Shown here: positions 29,998 to 39,410 of the stretch, piece by piece | Position numbering within the stretch: position 1 is the first letter of the stretch | Layout: each line of letters begins with the position of its first letter | Source: Actinomyces respiraculi | GTDB lineage: Bacteria > Actinomycetota > Actinomycetes > Actinomycetales > Actinomycetaceae | Length of the DNA: 64,000 nucleotides | Direction of reading: 5' to 3' | NCBI RefSeq assembly: GCF_014595995.2 | Contig: NZ_CP063989.1 | Location: forward strand, 310,001 to 374,000 | Notes under the pieces: model-generated | What the model saw: the letters and a program-made list of their open reading frames with translations, nothing else | Database searches by the model: none | What the model was told of the DNA's origin: nothing | Made by a program: the position numbers and the translations under genes

Positions 29998-32913
29998 ATG
30001 CAGAACGGACGGCACAGCATCGACATTGACGCCCTGCACGAGCGCTACCGGCGGATCGTACGGGTTGTTCCGCGGCGCACCCGCTGGCTCGCCTTGGTTC
30101 TGGCGCCGGCAGAAACCAGCGCCGTCGTGCTCGTCGCAGGCCTGCTGGGAATTGCCGGATCGCTGCTGATCACCGTGGGCCTCTACCGGGTGGCGACAGA
30201 CGGGGCGGGAGGCACGGCCGCGCTCCGGCTGCTCGTCACCGGATTTCTCGCCGAAGGCATCGCTGGCGTCGTGAAGGAGCGTCACGAGACGCTTCTCGTC
30301 GCGATGGTGCGGCAGCTGACGTACCGGCGATTCCGCGACATCTTCCGTTCAGGTGCGTCCTCGCCGCGCGCTCGCGAGAACGTCCTGACCTACCCGGCGC
30401 AGATCAGCCAGTTCGCCTACGTCGTCGACTCCGCGGTGTCGCTGGTTCAGATGGTCGCCTTCGCGTTCGTGGCATTACGGCTGTACGGGGCCGGTGGTGC
30501 TGCCGCCACCGTCATCATCGCCGGGATGGTGGCTGTCAGCGTGCGCCTCATTCACCTCGTCGGCGCACTCTGGGAGCAGTACATCGGACTTGAGGGCGAT
30601 CGCAGACGCTGGATACAGCGTGTCGCGGACGCGTTGCCCCGTGCATCGCACATTCCCAGCTGGAACCGCGCCCTGAAGGCAATCGTAGGTGTACGCCGCG
30701 AGGAGGAGTGCCTCCTGCGCGCACGAGTGCGTCTGCAGACGCTCAACGGATTCCTCGAACGCGGCGCATTGACGACGACGCTCGCGCTGCTGGTCGTCGT
30801 GGGCGCCCGCCTCTGGCCGGGCACCGCCTTCGGCGTAGGCACCATCCTGGCAGCGCGCTACCTCTACTCGGCCGCGCAGAACAACACCGTGAACTACCGC
30901 GTGATCCGGCTCGCGGTCCCGATGCTCAGACGCCTTGACGAGCTGGAGACGCAGACGCAGCCGGTGCGTGCCGACGACGGCGCGGCGTGGCCGACCGGGT
31001 CCATCGAGGTCCTCCCGGCGGACAGTCAGCGCGCCCGCGCTCTGCGTGACGGTGCCACAGCCCCTGGTTCCGCCTACGTCCCGTACAACCCGCAGCTCCC
31101 CCAGGCCGTCCTGTCGGCATGGCTTGCCTCGGCGACGCCGCAACGTCTCGAGCGTTTCACCGAGATAGCCGGCGCCCTGGGTCTGGGTGGTGAGGTGGTG
31201 GAACGTCTCTGGAGAGACGCGGAGACGCTGTCCGCGGGGGAGAGGCACCGCGCGGCCGTCTCCCTGGTGCTCGCCGACGAGCCCACATGGATCATCCTGG
31301 ACGACACGTTCTCGGCGCTCGATCCACTCACGCGGGAGGTCGTCGCCAACGTCGTCGTGTCCCGCGTGCCAACCTGCACGCTGCTGGCGGGCTCCCAGGA
31401 GTACGTGCCCTCCGCGTTCACGAAGGGGGAAGAGACGGCAGCAGGACCTTCGGCCACAGACTCCGGGCGAGCCGAGAGCGAGACGGCGGGTGGGGCCGCG
31501 GACGAGGCGGCCGCTGCCCTCCCGGCCGGATCCGAACAACGAGGCCTGCCGGACCCGCGACCCGAACGGGCGACCTGGCGACGCACTGTCGACCTGTTGT
31601 TCGGCCCGTACATCGTGTTGATCGCCGTTGGCGCCGTGCTTCTGAGCGGGGCCGATGTCGCCTTCGCACTGACGCTTGCCGAGGCGGAGACGCTCTCCGG
31701 GCGCATCGCCTGGGTCTCGGCCGCTTGCGCGGGGGCTGCGTTGATCGGCTCGCTGGGGTTCTACTCAGTCCTCTACCGTGCACCGATCCGTCGGCTCGGC
31801 GAGCTGCACGACCGGCTCGCCTACAAGCTCGATCGTTTCGCCGGCCCGGCAACGAGCGGTGGCGTCGTGGCCCGGCTGGGCGAGGACTTCTCCGACCTGC
31901 AGATGTCGGTGCCCGGCGCGGTCGGCTCGGTGCTCCTCATCACCACCCAGTCCGTCATGCTCGTCGGCGGCGCGGTCGCGGGTGCTCCCACGTTCATCAT
32001 CGTGGTTCTGGTAGCGGTCCCGCTGGCGGTCCTCGTCATGCGCCGCGGGTCCGTGTGGATCCTGCCGGCCTCAACCGCCGCCGCGAACTTGCGGGCCGCC
32101 TTCGTCGGTGCGGTCGGCGTTCAGGCCGGTCTTCACGCCGCTCCGGTGGGCCCGGGTCTGCAGGAGGCCGGTGACCTGGCATACTCCAGCGCGGAGGGGG
32201 CGTACGTCAGTGGCGAGGTCAGGCTCGCCAATGCCTACGCGCTGCGCTCCGGCCTGATCCAGGCGCTCGTGCTGGCGCTGAACGTGTCCGCTACCGTCAT
32301 GGTGGCCGTCCTGGGCGGGTCGACGTCGCTGGTCAGCGCCGCCGGTGTCATCTACTTCGCCGTGACGCTGTCATCAGGTATTCAATCGACCATCGAGACG
32401 CTGCAGACCACTGGTGTCGTCAGCCTGACGGCCGAGCGCGTCCGCCTGCTCGACGAGCACGTTGAGCAGCCCGACGACCCGCCGGTCCGCTCCGCTGACA
32501 TGGACCGACTCGAAGCCGCCCTGGCTCCCGCCGGATCAGTAGTCGCCCTCATCGGGGCGACCGGTGCCGGCAAGTCAGTCATGCTTGACGCCCTCTACCG
32601 GCGGCAGCCCCCGGGGACGGTCGCGCTCGTACCGGACACCGACCCTTTCGCGGACGCGGACGCGGACGTGGACAGCGCCAGGGACGGTGAGGGACGCAGC
32701 GGGCTCGCACTGGCACGTGCCGCACTTGCGGACGAAAGAGTCCGGCTGATTCTCTTGGACGAGACCCTGAAGACACTCAGCCCGCTACAGGAGCGCGCTG
32801 AGATACTGGCGCTTGCGCGCGCACTCGAGGCAACGGGCAGGCGGGCCGTGGTCGTGCTTCACTCAAGAGCGAATATGGACTGCTTCACCGGGGTCGTGGA
32901 CCTTGACGGCTGA
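29998..32913 (+). CDS. single-chain double ABC exporter with complementary degenerate ATPase domains
   Basis: The 971-residue product reads TMD1-NBD1-TMD2-NBD2. TMD1 has hydrophobic segments between about 25 and 310. NBD1 (about 320-480) lacks a Walker A but has the signature LSAGE (411-415) and Walker B WIILDD (431-436). TMD2 runs from about 530 to 820. NBD2 has Walker A GATGAGKS (853-860) and Walker B LILLDE (917-922), but its signature region reads EGRSGLALARA instead of LSGGQ. Only one composite ATP site can form, from NBD2 Walker A/B and the NBD1 signature. Codon use is less GC-biased than the neighbours, suggesting transfer. ATG 29998 is an uncertain start. A broken S9-type peptidase follows closely. 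The substrate is unknown. Confidence 0.82.
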   Translation: MQNGRHSIDIDALHERYRRIVRVVPRRTRWLALVLAPAETSAVVLVAGLLGIAGSLLITVGLYRVATDGAGGTAALRLLVTGFLAEGIAGVVKERHETLLVAMVRQLTYRRFRDIFRSGASSPRARENVLTYPAQISQFAYVVDSAVSLVQMVAFAFVALRLYGAGGAAATVIIAGMVAVSVRLIHLVGALWEQYIGLEGDRRRWIQRVADALPRASHIPSWNRALKAIVGVRREEECLLRARVRLQTLNGFLERGALTTTLALLVVVGARLWPGTAFGVGTILAARYLYSAAQNNTVNYRVIRLAVPMLRRLDELETQTQPVRADDGAAWPTGSIEVLPADSQRARALRDGATAPGSAYVPYNPQLPQAVLSAWLASATPQRLERFTEIAGALGLGGEVVERLWRDAETLSAGERHRAAVSLVLADEPTWIILDDTFSALDPLTREVVANVVVSRVPTCTLLAGSQEYVPSAFTKGEETAAGPSATDSGRAESETAGGAADEAAAALPAGSEQRGLPDPRPERATWRRTVDLLFGPYIVLIAVGAVLLSGADVAFALTLAEAETLSGRIAWVSAACAGAALIGSLGFYSVLYRAPIRRLGELHDRLAYKLDRFAGPATSGGVVARLGEDFSDLQMSVPGAVGSVLLITTQSVMLVGGAVAGAPTFIIVVLVAVPLAVLVMRRGSVWILPASTAAANLRAAFVGAVGVQAGLHAAPVGPGLQEAGDLAYSSAEGAYVSGEVRLANAYALRSGLIQALVLALNVSATVMVAVLGGSTSLVSAAGVIYFAVTLSSGIQSTIETLQTTGVVSLTAERVRLLDEHVEQPDDPPVRSADMDRLEAALAPAGSVVALIGATGAGKSVMLDALYRRQPPGTVALVPDTDPFADADADVDSARDGEGRSGLALARAALADERVRLILLDETLKTLSPLQERAEILALARALEATGRRAVVVLHSRANMDCFTGVVDLDG

Positions 32914-32923
32914 GATCAGCGGG

Positions 32924-34602
32924 GTGCTGCGTGTGACCCCTCGAACGGCTGACGACGAGGCGCGCCTGATCAGAGCGGTACCGCTTCTGCGGACTTCGGA
33001 CTCGGTGGTTCTTCTCAACGAGTACGGCGTTACGCTGTGCGAACGCGGTGGGTACCTGGCGCCGACAGCTCTTCCCGAGGCGGATGAGATCGTGGTGGAC
33101 CTTGACGGGGCACTTTATGCGTGCACGTTCGAGAGCCGCCGGCTGCGGGTGCGGCTGTTCCGGTTCGAGGGCGGCCGCTTCCGCCCGGTCTGGCGGGAGC
33201 CTCGCGATATAGAGGTCGGCGACCTCAGCGCCGAGGACCTCGTGGTCCTCGGCGTGCGGGGAGGTGTGGAGATCTGGCGGGACGACGCCGATCGTGTTGA
33301 GAGGGTCGCTAGAATGGTCGGCGGTCGCACGGTGCCCGCCCTGGCAGCGCTGGCGCCTCGGCCCGCGGGCGATCTCGTGTTCAGCTCGGGGGACATGCTG
33401 GGGTTCAAGGATGATCGCGGTGTGAGCGGCCAGTTCATTACTGTTGCTGACCTTGCTAGCCAACGGTCATGGCGTGTTCGGGCGCGACATGTGTTTGCTG
33501 CCGGGGAACGGGTGCTCGCGGTGGCGGTCGGTGACCCCCATCGGACTCCCGTCAGGCACGGCCTGCACGTCTTCGACGGGGTGCGGAAGTCGTTTCTGGA
33601 GACGGACGGACCCGTGCTTGAGGCCGGGGGCTGCTCTGCTCGCATCGTGCTGTCGGTGTTCACCGGCGACGACGCCGGGCTGCGTGAGGTGAGCGAGAAC
33701 GCCGATGGCCGCCTGGAGGTTCACTGCATTGCCGCGCCTGAAGGGTATAAGGCGCTGTCTCCGGACGGCGGCACGTATACGGTGCGTGGTTTCGAGGAGG
33801 CGCTGACGGTTGCCACGGTTCCGCGCGCAGACATGAGGTGCGGAGCCCGCCCGGGCGTGTTCGGGCGGGCAGGCTCGGCAAGAGCGGGCAGGCTCGGCAA
33901 GATACGTGACATCGCGCACCGGTATCGAGCCGAGAGGGACAGTGGTTCATCTTCACGGCGGCCCGGAGGGATACGAGGTACCGGAACCGCGTCTGTTCGG
34001 GCTCCCGCAGTGGTGCAACGCGCGCGGTGTGGACTGGGTTGGCGTCAACTACCGCGGGTCTCTGATGCCCGACCCGCGTGACACGCGCAGCGCGTGGAGG
34101 GGCTGGCGAGCGACGTTGCAGGAGGACCTGGAGGGGGCGCTTGCGCGTGCTCGTGGTCCGGTCATCCTGGCCGGGTGGAGTTTTGGCGCGGCCATCGCCC
34201 TCGCGCTCGGTGGAGTGAGCGGGCGAGTCAGAGGGCTGCTGCTGGGCGGGGTTCCGGGCGGCCTTCGCAGGCACGTCGAGCGTGCGGTCGCCCTCGATCA
34301 GGGGCATCGACTGGTTCTGCGCACGGTTCGACCTGGCCGGAGACGACGGCGTGCTCGTCGACGGCGTGAGCGGTTTCGACGGCAGGCTGAAGGTACTCGA
34401 GGTTCATGGCGTCGAGGATGGGACCTGCCCTGCGTTCCTGGCGGATGACGTCGCAGGGCGGTGGGCGGAGCTGGGCAACCCGTGGGAGCGCGTCTGGTTG
34501 CCCGGGAAAGGCCATAACGCGTCGACCCTGGAGGACGTTCGCACCATATCGGCTGCGGTTCGGACTTTCGTGTGCCGCCTGCTTCCCGCTCCTGAGGACT
34601 GA
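32924..34602 (+). pseudogene. S9-type (prolyl-oligopeptidase-like) peptidase, frameshifted twice
   Basis: Three reading frames in series rebuild one protein: an N-terminal region of about 310 residues, beta-propeller-like in composition, then an alpha/beta-hydrolase. The hydrolase shows VVHLHGGPEGYE, NYRGS, the nucleophile motif GWSFGA, the acid in HGVEDGTCP and the base in GKGHNAS. The first shift is explained exactly by a perfect 19-bp tandem duplication (33865-33902). Removing one copy joins GRAGSAR to YVTSRTGIEPRG in frame. The second is a +1 shift near 34250-34285. The start is taken at GTG 32924 (TTG 32903 would overlap the ABC gene). It probably worked with the ABC exporter, as S9 peptidases do in some peptide-maturation loci. 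A duplication of this kind is reversible. Confidence 0.78.
33865..33902 (+). repeat. 19-bp perfect tandem duplication causing frameshift
   Basis: GCGGGCAGGCTCGGCAAGA occurs twice in direct succession (33865-33883 and 33884-33902). Nineteen bases shift the frame by one, which accounts for the break between the first and second parts of the S9-type gene. Confidence 0.92.
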
Positions 34603-34704
34603 CCGCGACCGGCGGTGGGCGGCGCCGGGCGCCCCGGGGTCGGGCCGACCCCGTGAGTCGCGCGTCACCCGCCGCACGCCTGGGCTGGTGCCGGGCGCCT
34701 GCCG

Positions 34705-34710
34705 TACAGT
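34705..34710 (+). promoter_or_regulatory. rplY -10 box with long leader
   Basis: TACAGT at 34705-34710 would start transcription near 34717 and give a leader of about 140 nt before rplY. The leader includes the hairpin CACGCGCAGTGCGCGTG. Regulation of L25 through this leader is possible but not shown. Confidence 0.4.
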
Positions 34711-34856
34711 GGGTGCGTTGCCCCGGCGAGGGACACGCGCAGTGCGCGTGCATCCGTCATCGACGTGGTGGTGCCGGAAGGTGCTGCGCGTCGTCGCGCC
34801 ACGCCGGACCACCAGACCCGCGGGGCCCTCTCCCCGCCCGAACCGAGGAGACCCTC

Positions 34857-35456
34857 ATGGCCCACAACGCCATCAGCCTCAAGGCCACCGTCCGCACCAG
34901 CTTCGGCAAGGGCTCTGCCCGTCAGGCCCGCCGCGACGGCCTCGTGCCCGTCGTCGTTTACGGCCACGGCACCGAGCCGCGCCACCTGCTCCTCGACGAG
35001 CACACCGCCCGCCTCGCCCTGCGCGGCAACGACAACGCCCTCGTCGAGCTCGACGTCGACGGCGACAAGATCCTCGCCCTCGCCAAGGACGTCCAGCGCC
35101 ACCCGATCCGCCCGGGTGTCCAGCACGTCGACTTCCTCGTCGTCAACCGCAACGAGCGCGTTGAGGTCGAGGTCCCCGTCGTCCTCGCCGGTGACGCCGC
35201 CCCCGGCGCCCTGCCCATGATCGAGGCCGCCCACATCGTCGTCTCCGCCCCCGCCGTCGAGATCCCCGAGTCCATTGAGGTCGACGTCACCGGCGTCGCC
35301 CCCGGCACGGTCATCACCGTCGCGGACCTCACCCTGCCCGCCCACGTCGAGGCCGTCACCGACGCCGAGACCGGCGTCGTCAACGTCGCCGACGAGGCCG
35401 CCGTCGCCTCCGAGGCCCCCGAGGCCGAGGCCGAGGCTCCCGCCGAGGGCGAGTGA
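34857..35456 (+). CDS. rplY: 50S ribosomal protein L25/general stress protein Ctc
   Basis: L25 binds 5S rRNA in the large subunit. The 199-residue protein is the long two-domain (Ctc/TL5) form: an L25 domain (1-95, with GSARQARRDGLVPVVVYG and LALAKDVQRHP) and a C-terminal beta domain (about 100-180, VEVEVPVVLAGDA and SIEVDVTGVAPG). An Ala/Glu-rich acidic tail follows. The ATG has GAGGAG about 6 nt upstream. pth follows 28 bp downstream, the usual pairing. Codon use is strongly biased, as expected for ribosomal proteins. Confidence 0.96.
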   Translation: MAHNAISLKATVRTSFGKGSARQARRDGLVPVVVYGHGTEPRHLLLDEHTARLALRGNDNALVELDVDGDKILALAKDVQRHPIRPGVQHVDFLVVNRNERVEVEVPVVLAGDAAPGALPMIEAAHIVVSAPAVEIPESIEVDVTGVAPGTVITVADLTLPAHVEAVTDAETGVVNVADEAAVASEAPEAEAEAPAEGE

Positions 35457-35484
35457 GCCGCAGGCAGCCGCGCGGGGAGCGCGC

Positions 35485-36081
35485 ATGAGCACCCCCTGGC
35501 TCGTCGTCGGCCTGGGGAACCCGGAGGCCCGGTACGCCCGCAACCGCCACAACGTCGGCCACATGGTCGTCGACGTCCTGGCCGGGCGTGCCGGGTCCCG
35601 GCTGTCGAGGCACAAGGCCCGCGCGCAGGTCGCTGAGGCCCGCCTGGGCACGATGCCCGGCGGCGCCCCCGGCCCGCGCGTCATCCTCGCCGAGCCGGCC
35701 ACCTACATGAACGCCTCCGGAGGCCCCGTCGCGGCGCTCCTCCAGTTCTACCGGGTCGACCCGACGACGAGGCTGCTCGTCGTCCACGACGAGATCGAGC
35801 TTGCCCCCCACGAGCTCAGGCTCAGGCAGGGCGGCGGCGAGGGCGGGCACAACGGCCTGCGCTCCATCAGCCAGGCCCTGGGCACACGCGACTACGCGCG
35901 CCTGCGCGTCGGCGTCGGACGGCCCCCCGGCCGCCAGGACGTGGCGGACTACGTCCTGTCCGACGTGCCCGCGCGCGAGCGCGACGCGCTCGCCGTCACC
36001 CTCGAGCAGGCGGCCGACGTCGTCGAGGAGGTCGTCACCCTCGGGCTCGACGCCGCTCGCGACAGGCTCGGACGCGGCTGA
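35485..36081 (+). CDS. pth: peptidyl-tRNA hydrolase
   Basis: Pth frees tRNA from peptidyl-tRNAs that drop off the ribosome. The 198-residue protein shows VVGLGNPEARYARNRHNVGH with the catalytic His, AEPATYMNASG, the Asp in VVHDEIEL and the substrate-binding GGGEGGHNGLRSI. Length is normal. The start ATG has a GGGGAGC site and lies 28 bp after rplY, so it is read from the same transcript. After the stop, CGGACGCGGCTGAG is repeated twice in tandem. Confidence 0.96.
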   Translation: MSTPWLVVGLGNPEARYARNRHNVGHMVVDVLAGRAGSRLSRHKARAQVAEARLGTMPGGAPGPRVILAEPATYMNASGGPVAALLQFYRVDPTTRLLVVHDEIELAPHELRLRQGGGEGGHNGLRSISQALGTRDYARLRVGVGRPPGRQDVADYVLSDVPARERDALAVTLEQAADVVEEVVTLGLDAARDRLGRG

Positions 36082-36172
36082 GTCGGACGCGGCTGAGCCG
36101 GACGGGATCCGGACGGCGCCCCAGCCGTCCCGCGCCCGCGCGGCGCCGGACGCAGCTACCGGCCGGACGCGC

Positions 36173-36871
36173 CTACCGCATGAGCCCCGTCTCATAGGCG
36201 ACGACGACGGCCTGGACCCGGTCGCGCACGTCCAGCTTCGCCAGCACATTGCCCACGTGCGTCTTGACCGTCGTCGCCGAGACCACCAGGTGGTCAGCGA
36301 TCTCCGCGTTCGACATGCCCTGTGCCATGAGCACCAGAATCTCGCGCTCACGCGGCGTCAGCGCCGCAATGCGCTCGTCCTCCGCGGACGCCTCCCTGCC
36401 GTCCTGAGGCAGGTGCGAGGCGAACATCTCCAGCATCCGCTGCGTCACCCGCGGCGAGACCACCGCCTCACCCGAGGCCACGGTACGGATCGCCTCCGCC
36501 AGCTCCGTCGGCTGGGTGTCCTTGAGCAGGAAGCCGCTGGCCCCGGCGCGAAGCCCCGCGAAGGCGTACTCATCCAGGTCGAAGGTGGTGAGGATGAGGA
36601 TCCTCGTGCCCGGGCATTGGGCGGTGATCGCCGCAGTCGCCTCGATGCCGTTCATCCCCGGCATGCGCACGTCCATGAGGATGACGTCGGGCTTGAGCGC
36701 ACGCGCCTGCGCCAGCGCCGAGGAGCCGTCCGAGGCCTCACCCACAACCTCGATACCGTCCTCCGCGTCCAGCACCATCTGGAAACCCATACGCATCAGC
36801 GCCTGATCGTCCGCCAGGACGACGGTCACGGGGCGGGTGACCCCCTCCGAGGTCAGCACGGCATCTGCCAT
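36173..36871 (-). CDS. NarL/LuxR-type response regulator
   Basis: The 232-residue protein has a receiver domain with acidic pocket ADD (20-22), the phosphorylation site Asp67 in DVILMDVRMPG and Lys117 in GFLLKD. A C-terminal LuxR helix-turn-helix (about 165-225, LTPREREILVLMAQGMSNAEI) follows. The ATG at 36871 begins MADAVLTSEG and overlaps the 3' end of the histidine kinase gene by 19 bp, which shows coupled translation. It most likely controls the ABC exporter genes upstream in the same direction. Confidence 0.93.
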   Translation of the reverse strand: MADAVLTSEGVTRPVTVVLADDQALMRMGFQMVLDAEDGIEVVGEASDGSSALAQARALKPDVILMDVRMPGMNGIEATAAITAQCPGTRILILTTFDLDEYAFAGLRAGASGFLLKDTQPTELAEAIRTVASGEAVVSPRVTQRMLEMFASHLPQDGREASAEDERIAALTPREREILVLMAQGMSNAEIADHLVVSATTVKTHVGNVLAKLDVRDRVQAVVVAYETGLMR

Positions 36872-38394
36872 GACGTGGTCCCTTCGTTGTTCTCGTCCCA
36901 GCGCAGGACTGCGCGCACCCGCCAACCGGTGGGCGTGGGACCCGCGTCCACGGTCCCACCATAGACGGCGGCCCGCTCCCGCATGCCGATCAGCCCCTTG
37001 CCCGAGCCGTGCACCGGCGTCGATCCCGGTGCCGCGTCGTTATCCACCGTCAGGACGGCCGTGCCCGTGCGTCGCACGAGCCGCACGTGCACCCGCTTCG
37101 TCGTCGGCGCATAACGCAGCACGTTGGTCAGGGACTCCTGGGCGATACGGAAGACCGTCAGCTGCAGACCCTTGTCATCGGGCAGGGGCTCGCCCACCCA
37201 CTCGTAGGTCACCGGCACGCCTGCGGCCGCGAAACGCTCAACCAGCACCGCCAGGTCCGCGGATGCCGGTGCCGGCGCCGTCGGCAGATCCCCGGTCGAG
37301 CGGTCCATGCCCGAGGTGGTCGCCGTGGAGCGCAGGGCCGCGATCTCGGCCGAGGGCTCGGTCGGGGCCACGGTGCCCGGAGGCGCGAACTCAGGCACCG
37401 GCAGCGCCCGCACCGCAGGCCCCGAACCGGGCGGCGCGCCGCCCGGCACGCCGGCAGGTGCGCCGTCGGACATCGAGACGGACTCGTGGTGCCGGGACGG
37501 GTCCGAGGAGGCCCCCGGGTCATCGCGCAGCACCCCCACGAGCCGACGGGTGTCCGCCAGCGCCGAGCGGCCGGTCTCCGCCAGGACGCCCAGCGCCTCC
37601 TTCGCCATCTGCGGGTTGCGCTCGACCGTCGCGGCCGCGCCGTCGGCCATCGTGATCATCACCGCCAGGGAGTGGGCGACGACGTCGTGCATCTCCCGGG
37701 CGATACGGCTGCGCTCATTGGCGGAGGCCAGTGCCGCCGCCTGCTCGCGGGCCAGGGACAGGCGGTCATTGCGCTGGGCGAGCTCCATCACCTGGGCCCT
37801 TTGGATCCGGATGATGATCCCCACCAGCGTGCCGATGACGTTGACCAGGCCGTAGGGCTTGAGGATCTCCACGAGCCCCAGGCGCGTGAGGGTCAGGCCG
37901 CCACCCAGCAGGCGCAGGCACGCGATCGACACGAGGGTGGAGACCACGCAGGCCGCCCACGCCCACCCCAGGTGGTGGCGCGAGGCCAGGGTTGCGAGCA
38001 CCACCGGGGTGCCCAGGAGTGTGATCGCCTGCAAGGACCACGCGACGTAGGAGCTCTCGACCACGCCCAGGCCCAGCGCCCGGGGGACGACGACGGCATG
38101 CACCAGCGGAACGAAGGTCACGAGGACCCAGGCCAGGCGTGGGCGCAGCCGCCGCAGGAACACCCCCACGCCGCACGCGATGCTGGCGACCACCGATGCT
38201 GCGAGCACCGCTGTCATGTTGGTGGACCTCGCCAGGTGGCCCTCCCACAGGGGTGCGAGGCCCAGGGGGATGTTGATGACGAGCACGACGACGGCGAGAA
38301 GCACGTCCGCCAGCGGGGCGTGCGAGTCGTGCCAGCGTGCGAGCCGGCGGGCGGAGGGTGGGACGCTCACAGCAGGAACCTCGCGGGTGCTCAT
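36853..38394 (-). CDS. sensor histidine kinase, HisKA_3 type
   Basis: The 513-residue membrane kinase has about six hydrophobic segments between residues 28 and 198 and almost no extracellular domain, so it probably senses the membrane itself. The dimerisation/phosphoacceptor helix has REMHDVVAHS with His236. The ATPase domain has the N-box QESLTNVLRYAP and GSGKGLIGMRERAAVYGG. A Pro/Gly/Ser-rich insert of about 90 residues (about 295-385) separates the two domains, longer than usual. It pairs with the response regulator that overlaps its end. Confidence 0.92.
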   Translation of the reverse strand: MSTREVPAVSVPPSARRLARWHDSHAPLADVLLAVVVLVINIPLGLAPLWEGHLARSTNMTAVLAASVVASIACGVGVFLRRLRPRLAWVLVTFVPLVHAVVVPRALGLGVVESSYVAWSLQAITLLGTPVVLATLASRHHLGWAWAACVVSTLVSIACLRLLGGGLTLTRLGLVEILKPYGLVNVIGTLVGIIIRIQRAQVMELAQRNDRLSLAREQAAALASANERSRIAREMHDVVAHSLAVMITMADGAAATVERNPQMAKEALGVLAETGRSALADTRRLVGVLRDDPGASSDPSRHHESVSMSDGAPAGVPGGAPPGSGPAVRALPVPEFAPPGTVAPTEPSAEIAALRSTATTSGMDRSTGDLPTAPAPASADLAVLVERFAAAGVPVTYEWVGEPLPDDKGLQLTVFRIAQESLTNVLRYAPTTKRVHVRLVRRTGTAVLTVDNDAAPGSTPVHGSGKGLIGMRERAAVYGGTVDAGPTPTGWRVRAVLRWDENNEGTTSWQMPC

Positions 38395-38473
38395 GGGCTC
38401 ATTGTCACAGTGCCACCGGCCCTGGCGCCCAGGAGCAGTGCCTGGGTGCCAGGGCCGGTGACGTGGGAGCGTC

Positions 38474-39409
38474 TCAGGCGTCGCGGCGGGAGAAGACGAC
38501 GGCGGCCAGGACCATCGGAACCACGGCCCACAGGGCGAAGCCCAGCGCGGCCTGCCAGTGCTCGAGGAAGGTGATCGTGTCCGGCTGGCCCCACCGCGTG
38601 ATGACCTCGAAGGGGTCGTAGACCGCCGGGGCCAGGTTCAGGGGCTCGAAGGTCCGGAGGGTGGAGACCCAGTCCCACTTGAGTGCGGCGATGTTGAGCG
38701 GAATGTCGATGACGAACAGGAGGGTGAAGACCGTGGTGATCGCCCCAGCGGTGGAGCGCATGAGGAAACCGAGACCCATCGCGAGCAGGGCAGTGCCGGC
38801 GTAGGTCAGGCCAGTGCCCCACACGAAGCCGAGGAAGGCGGTGTCGGTCAGGGACCCGGCCGCCTCACCCACGAAGGCGGCGGAGACGATCCAGGCGATG
38901 AGAATCGACAGGGCGCCGAGCACGAAGCTGAACAGGGCCAGGACGCTCGCCTTGGCCACCAGCAGACGCCAACGGTTGGGCACGGCCGCCAGGCTCGAGC
39001 GGATCTGCCCGGAGCTGTACTCCCCGGTGATCGCCAGGGCGCCCAGCACGGCGACGACGATCTGCCCGAACGGGATGCCGGCGAGGACGTAGCCCCAGGA
39101 CTCCGCGCCCCCCTGGCTGCGCAGGCCGATGACGAAGGCCGCACCGAGGCCGGAGGCGAGCAGGATGGCGATGAAAGCGGTGATCCAGGTCGAGCGCAGG
39201 GTGCGCAGCTTGATCCACTCCGAGCGCAGCGTCCGCAGGAAGGTCTGGCCGGCAGCGCCCGACGAGGAGGTGGCGGCGCGGGCCCCCGGGGCTCGCCGGG
39301 AACGAGAGGAGAGACGGGCGGGGGACTGGCTGGTGGTCATGTCGGGCTCCATCGAGGACTCCATAGAGGAGAGGAAGGTGTGGTTCATGGGGGTGGCTGC
39401 GGCGCTCAT
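38474..39409 (-). CDS. ABC-2-type exporter permease
   Basis: The 311-residue protein has a cytoplasmic N-terminus of about 70 residues rich in Ser/Arg/Ala and then six hydrophobic segments of the ABC-2 fold. TLRSEWIKLRTLRSTW is the membrane-entry block typical of actinobacterial ABC-2 permeases, and ALAITGEYSSGQIRSSLAA is the conserved loop. The start ATG lies one base after the stop of the ATPase gene, so the two are strictly coupled. With the ATPase and the two-component system it forms an exporter of the drug, lipid or bacteriocin-resistance type; the substrate is not known. Confidence 0.88.
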   Translation of the reverse strand: MSAAATPMNHTFLSSMESSMEPDMTTSQSPARLSSRSRRAPGARAATSSSGAAGQTFLRTLRSEWIKLRTLRSTWITAFIAILLASGLGAAFVIGLRSQGGAESWGYVLAGIPFGQIVVAVLGALAITGEYSSGQIRSSLAAVPNRWRLLVAKASVLALFSFVLGALSILIAWIVSAAFVGEAAGSLTDTAFLGFVWGTGLTYAGTALLAMGLGFLMRSTAGAITTVFTLLFVIDIPLNIAALKWDWVSTLRTFEPLNLAPAVYDPFEVITRWGQPDTITFLEHWQAALGFALWAVVPMVLAAVVFSRRDA

Positions 39410-39410
39410 G

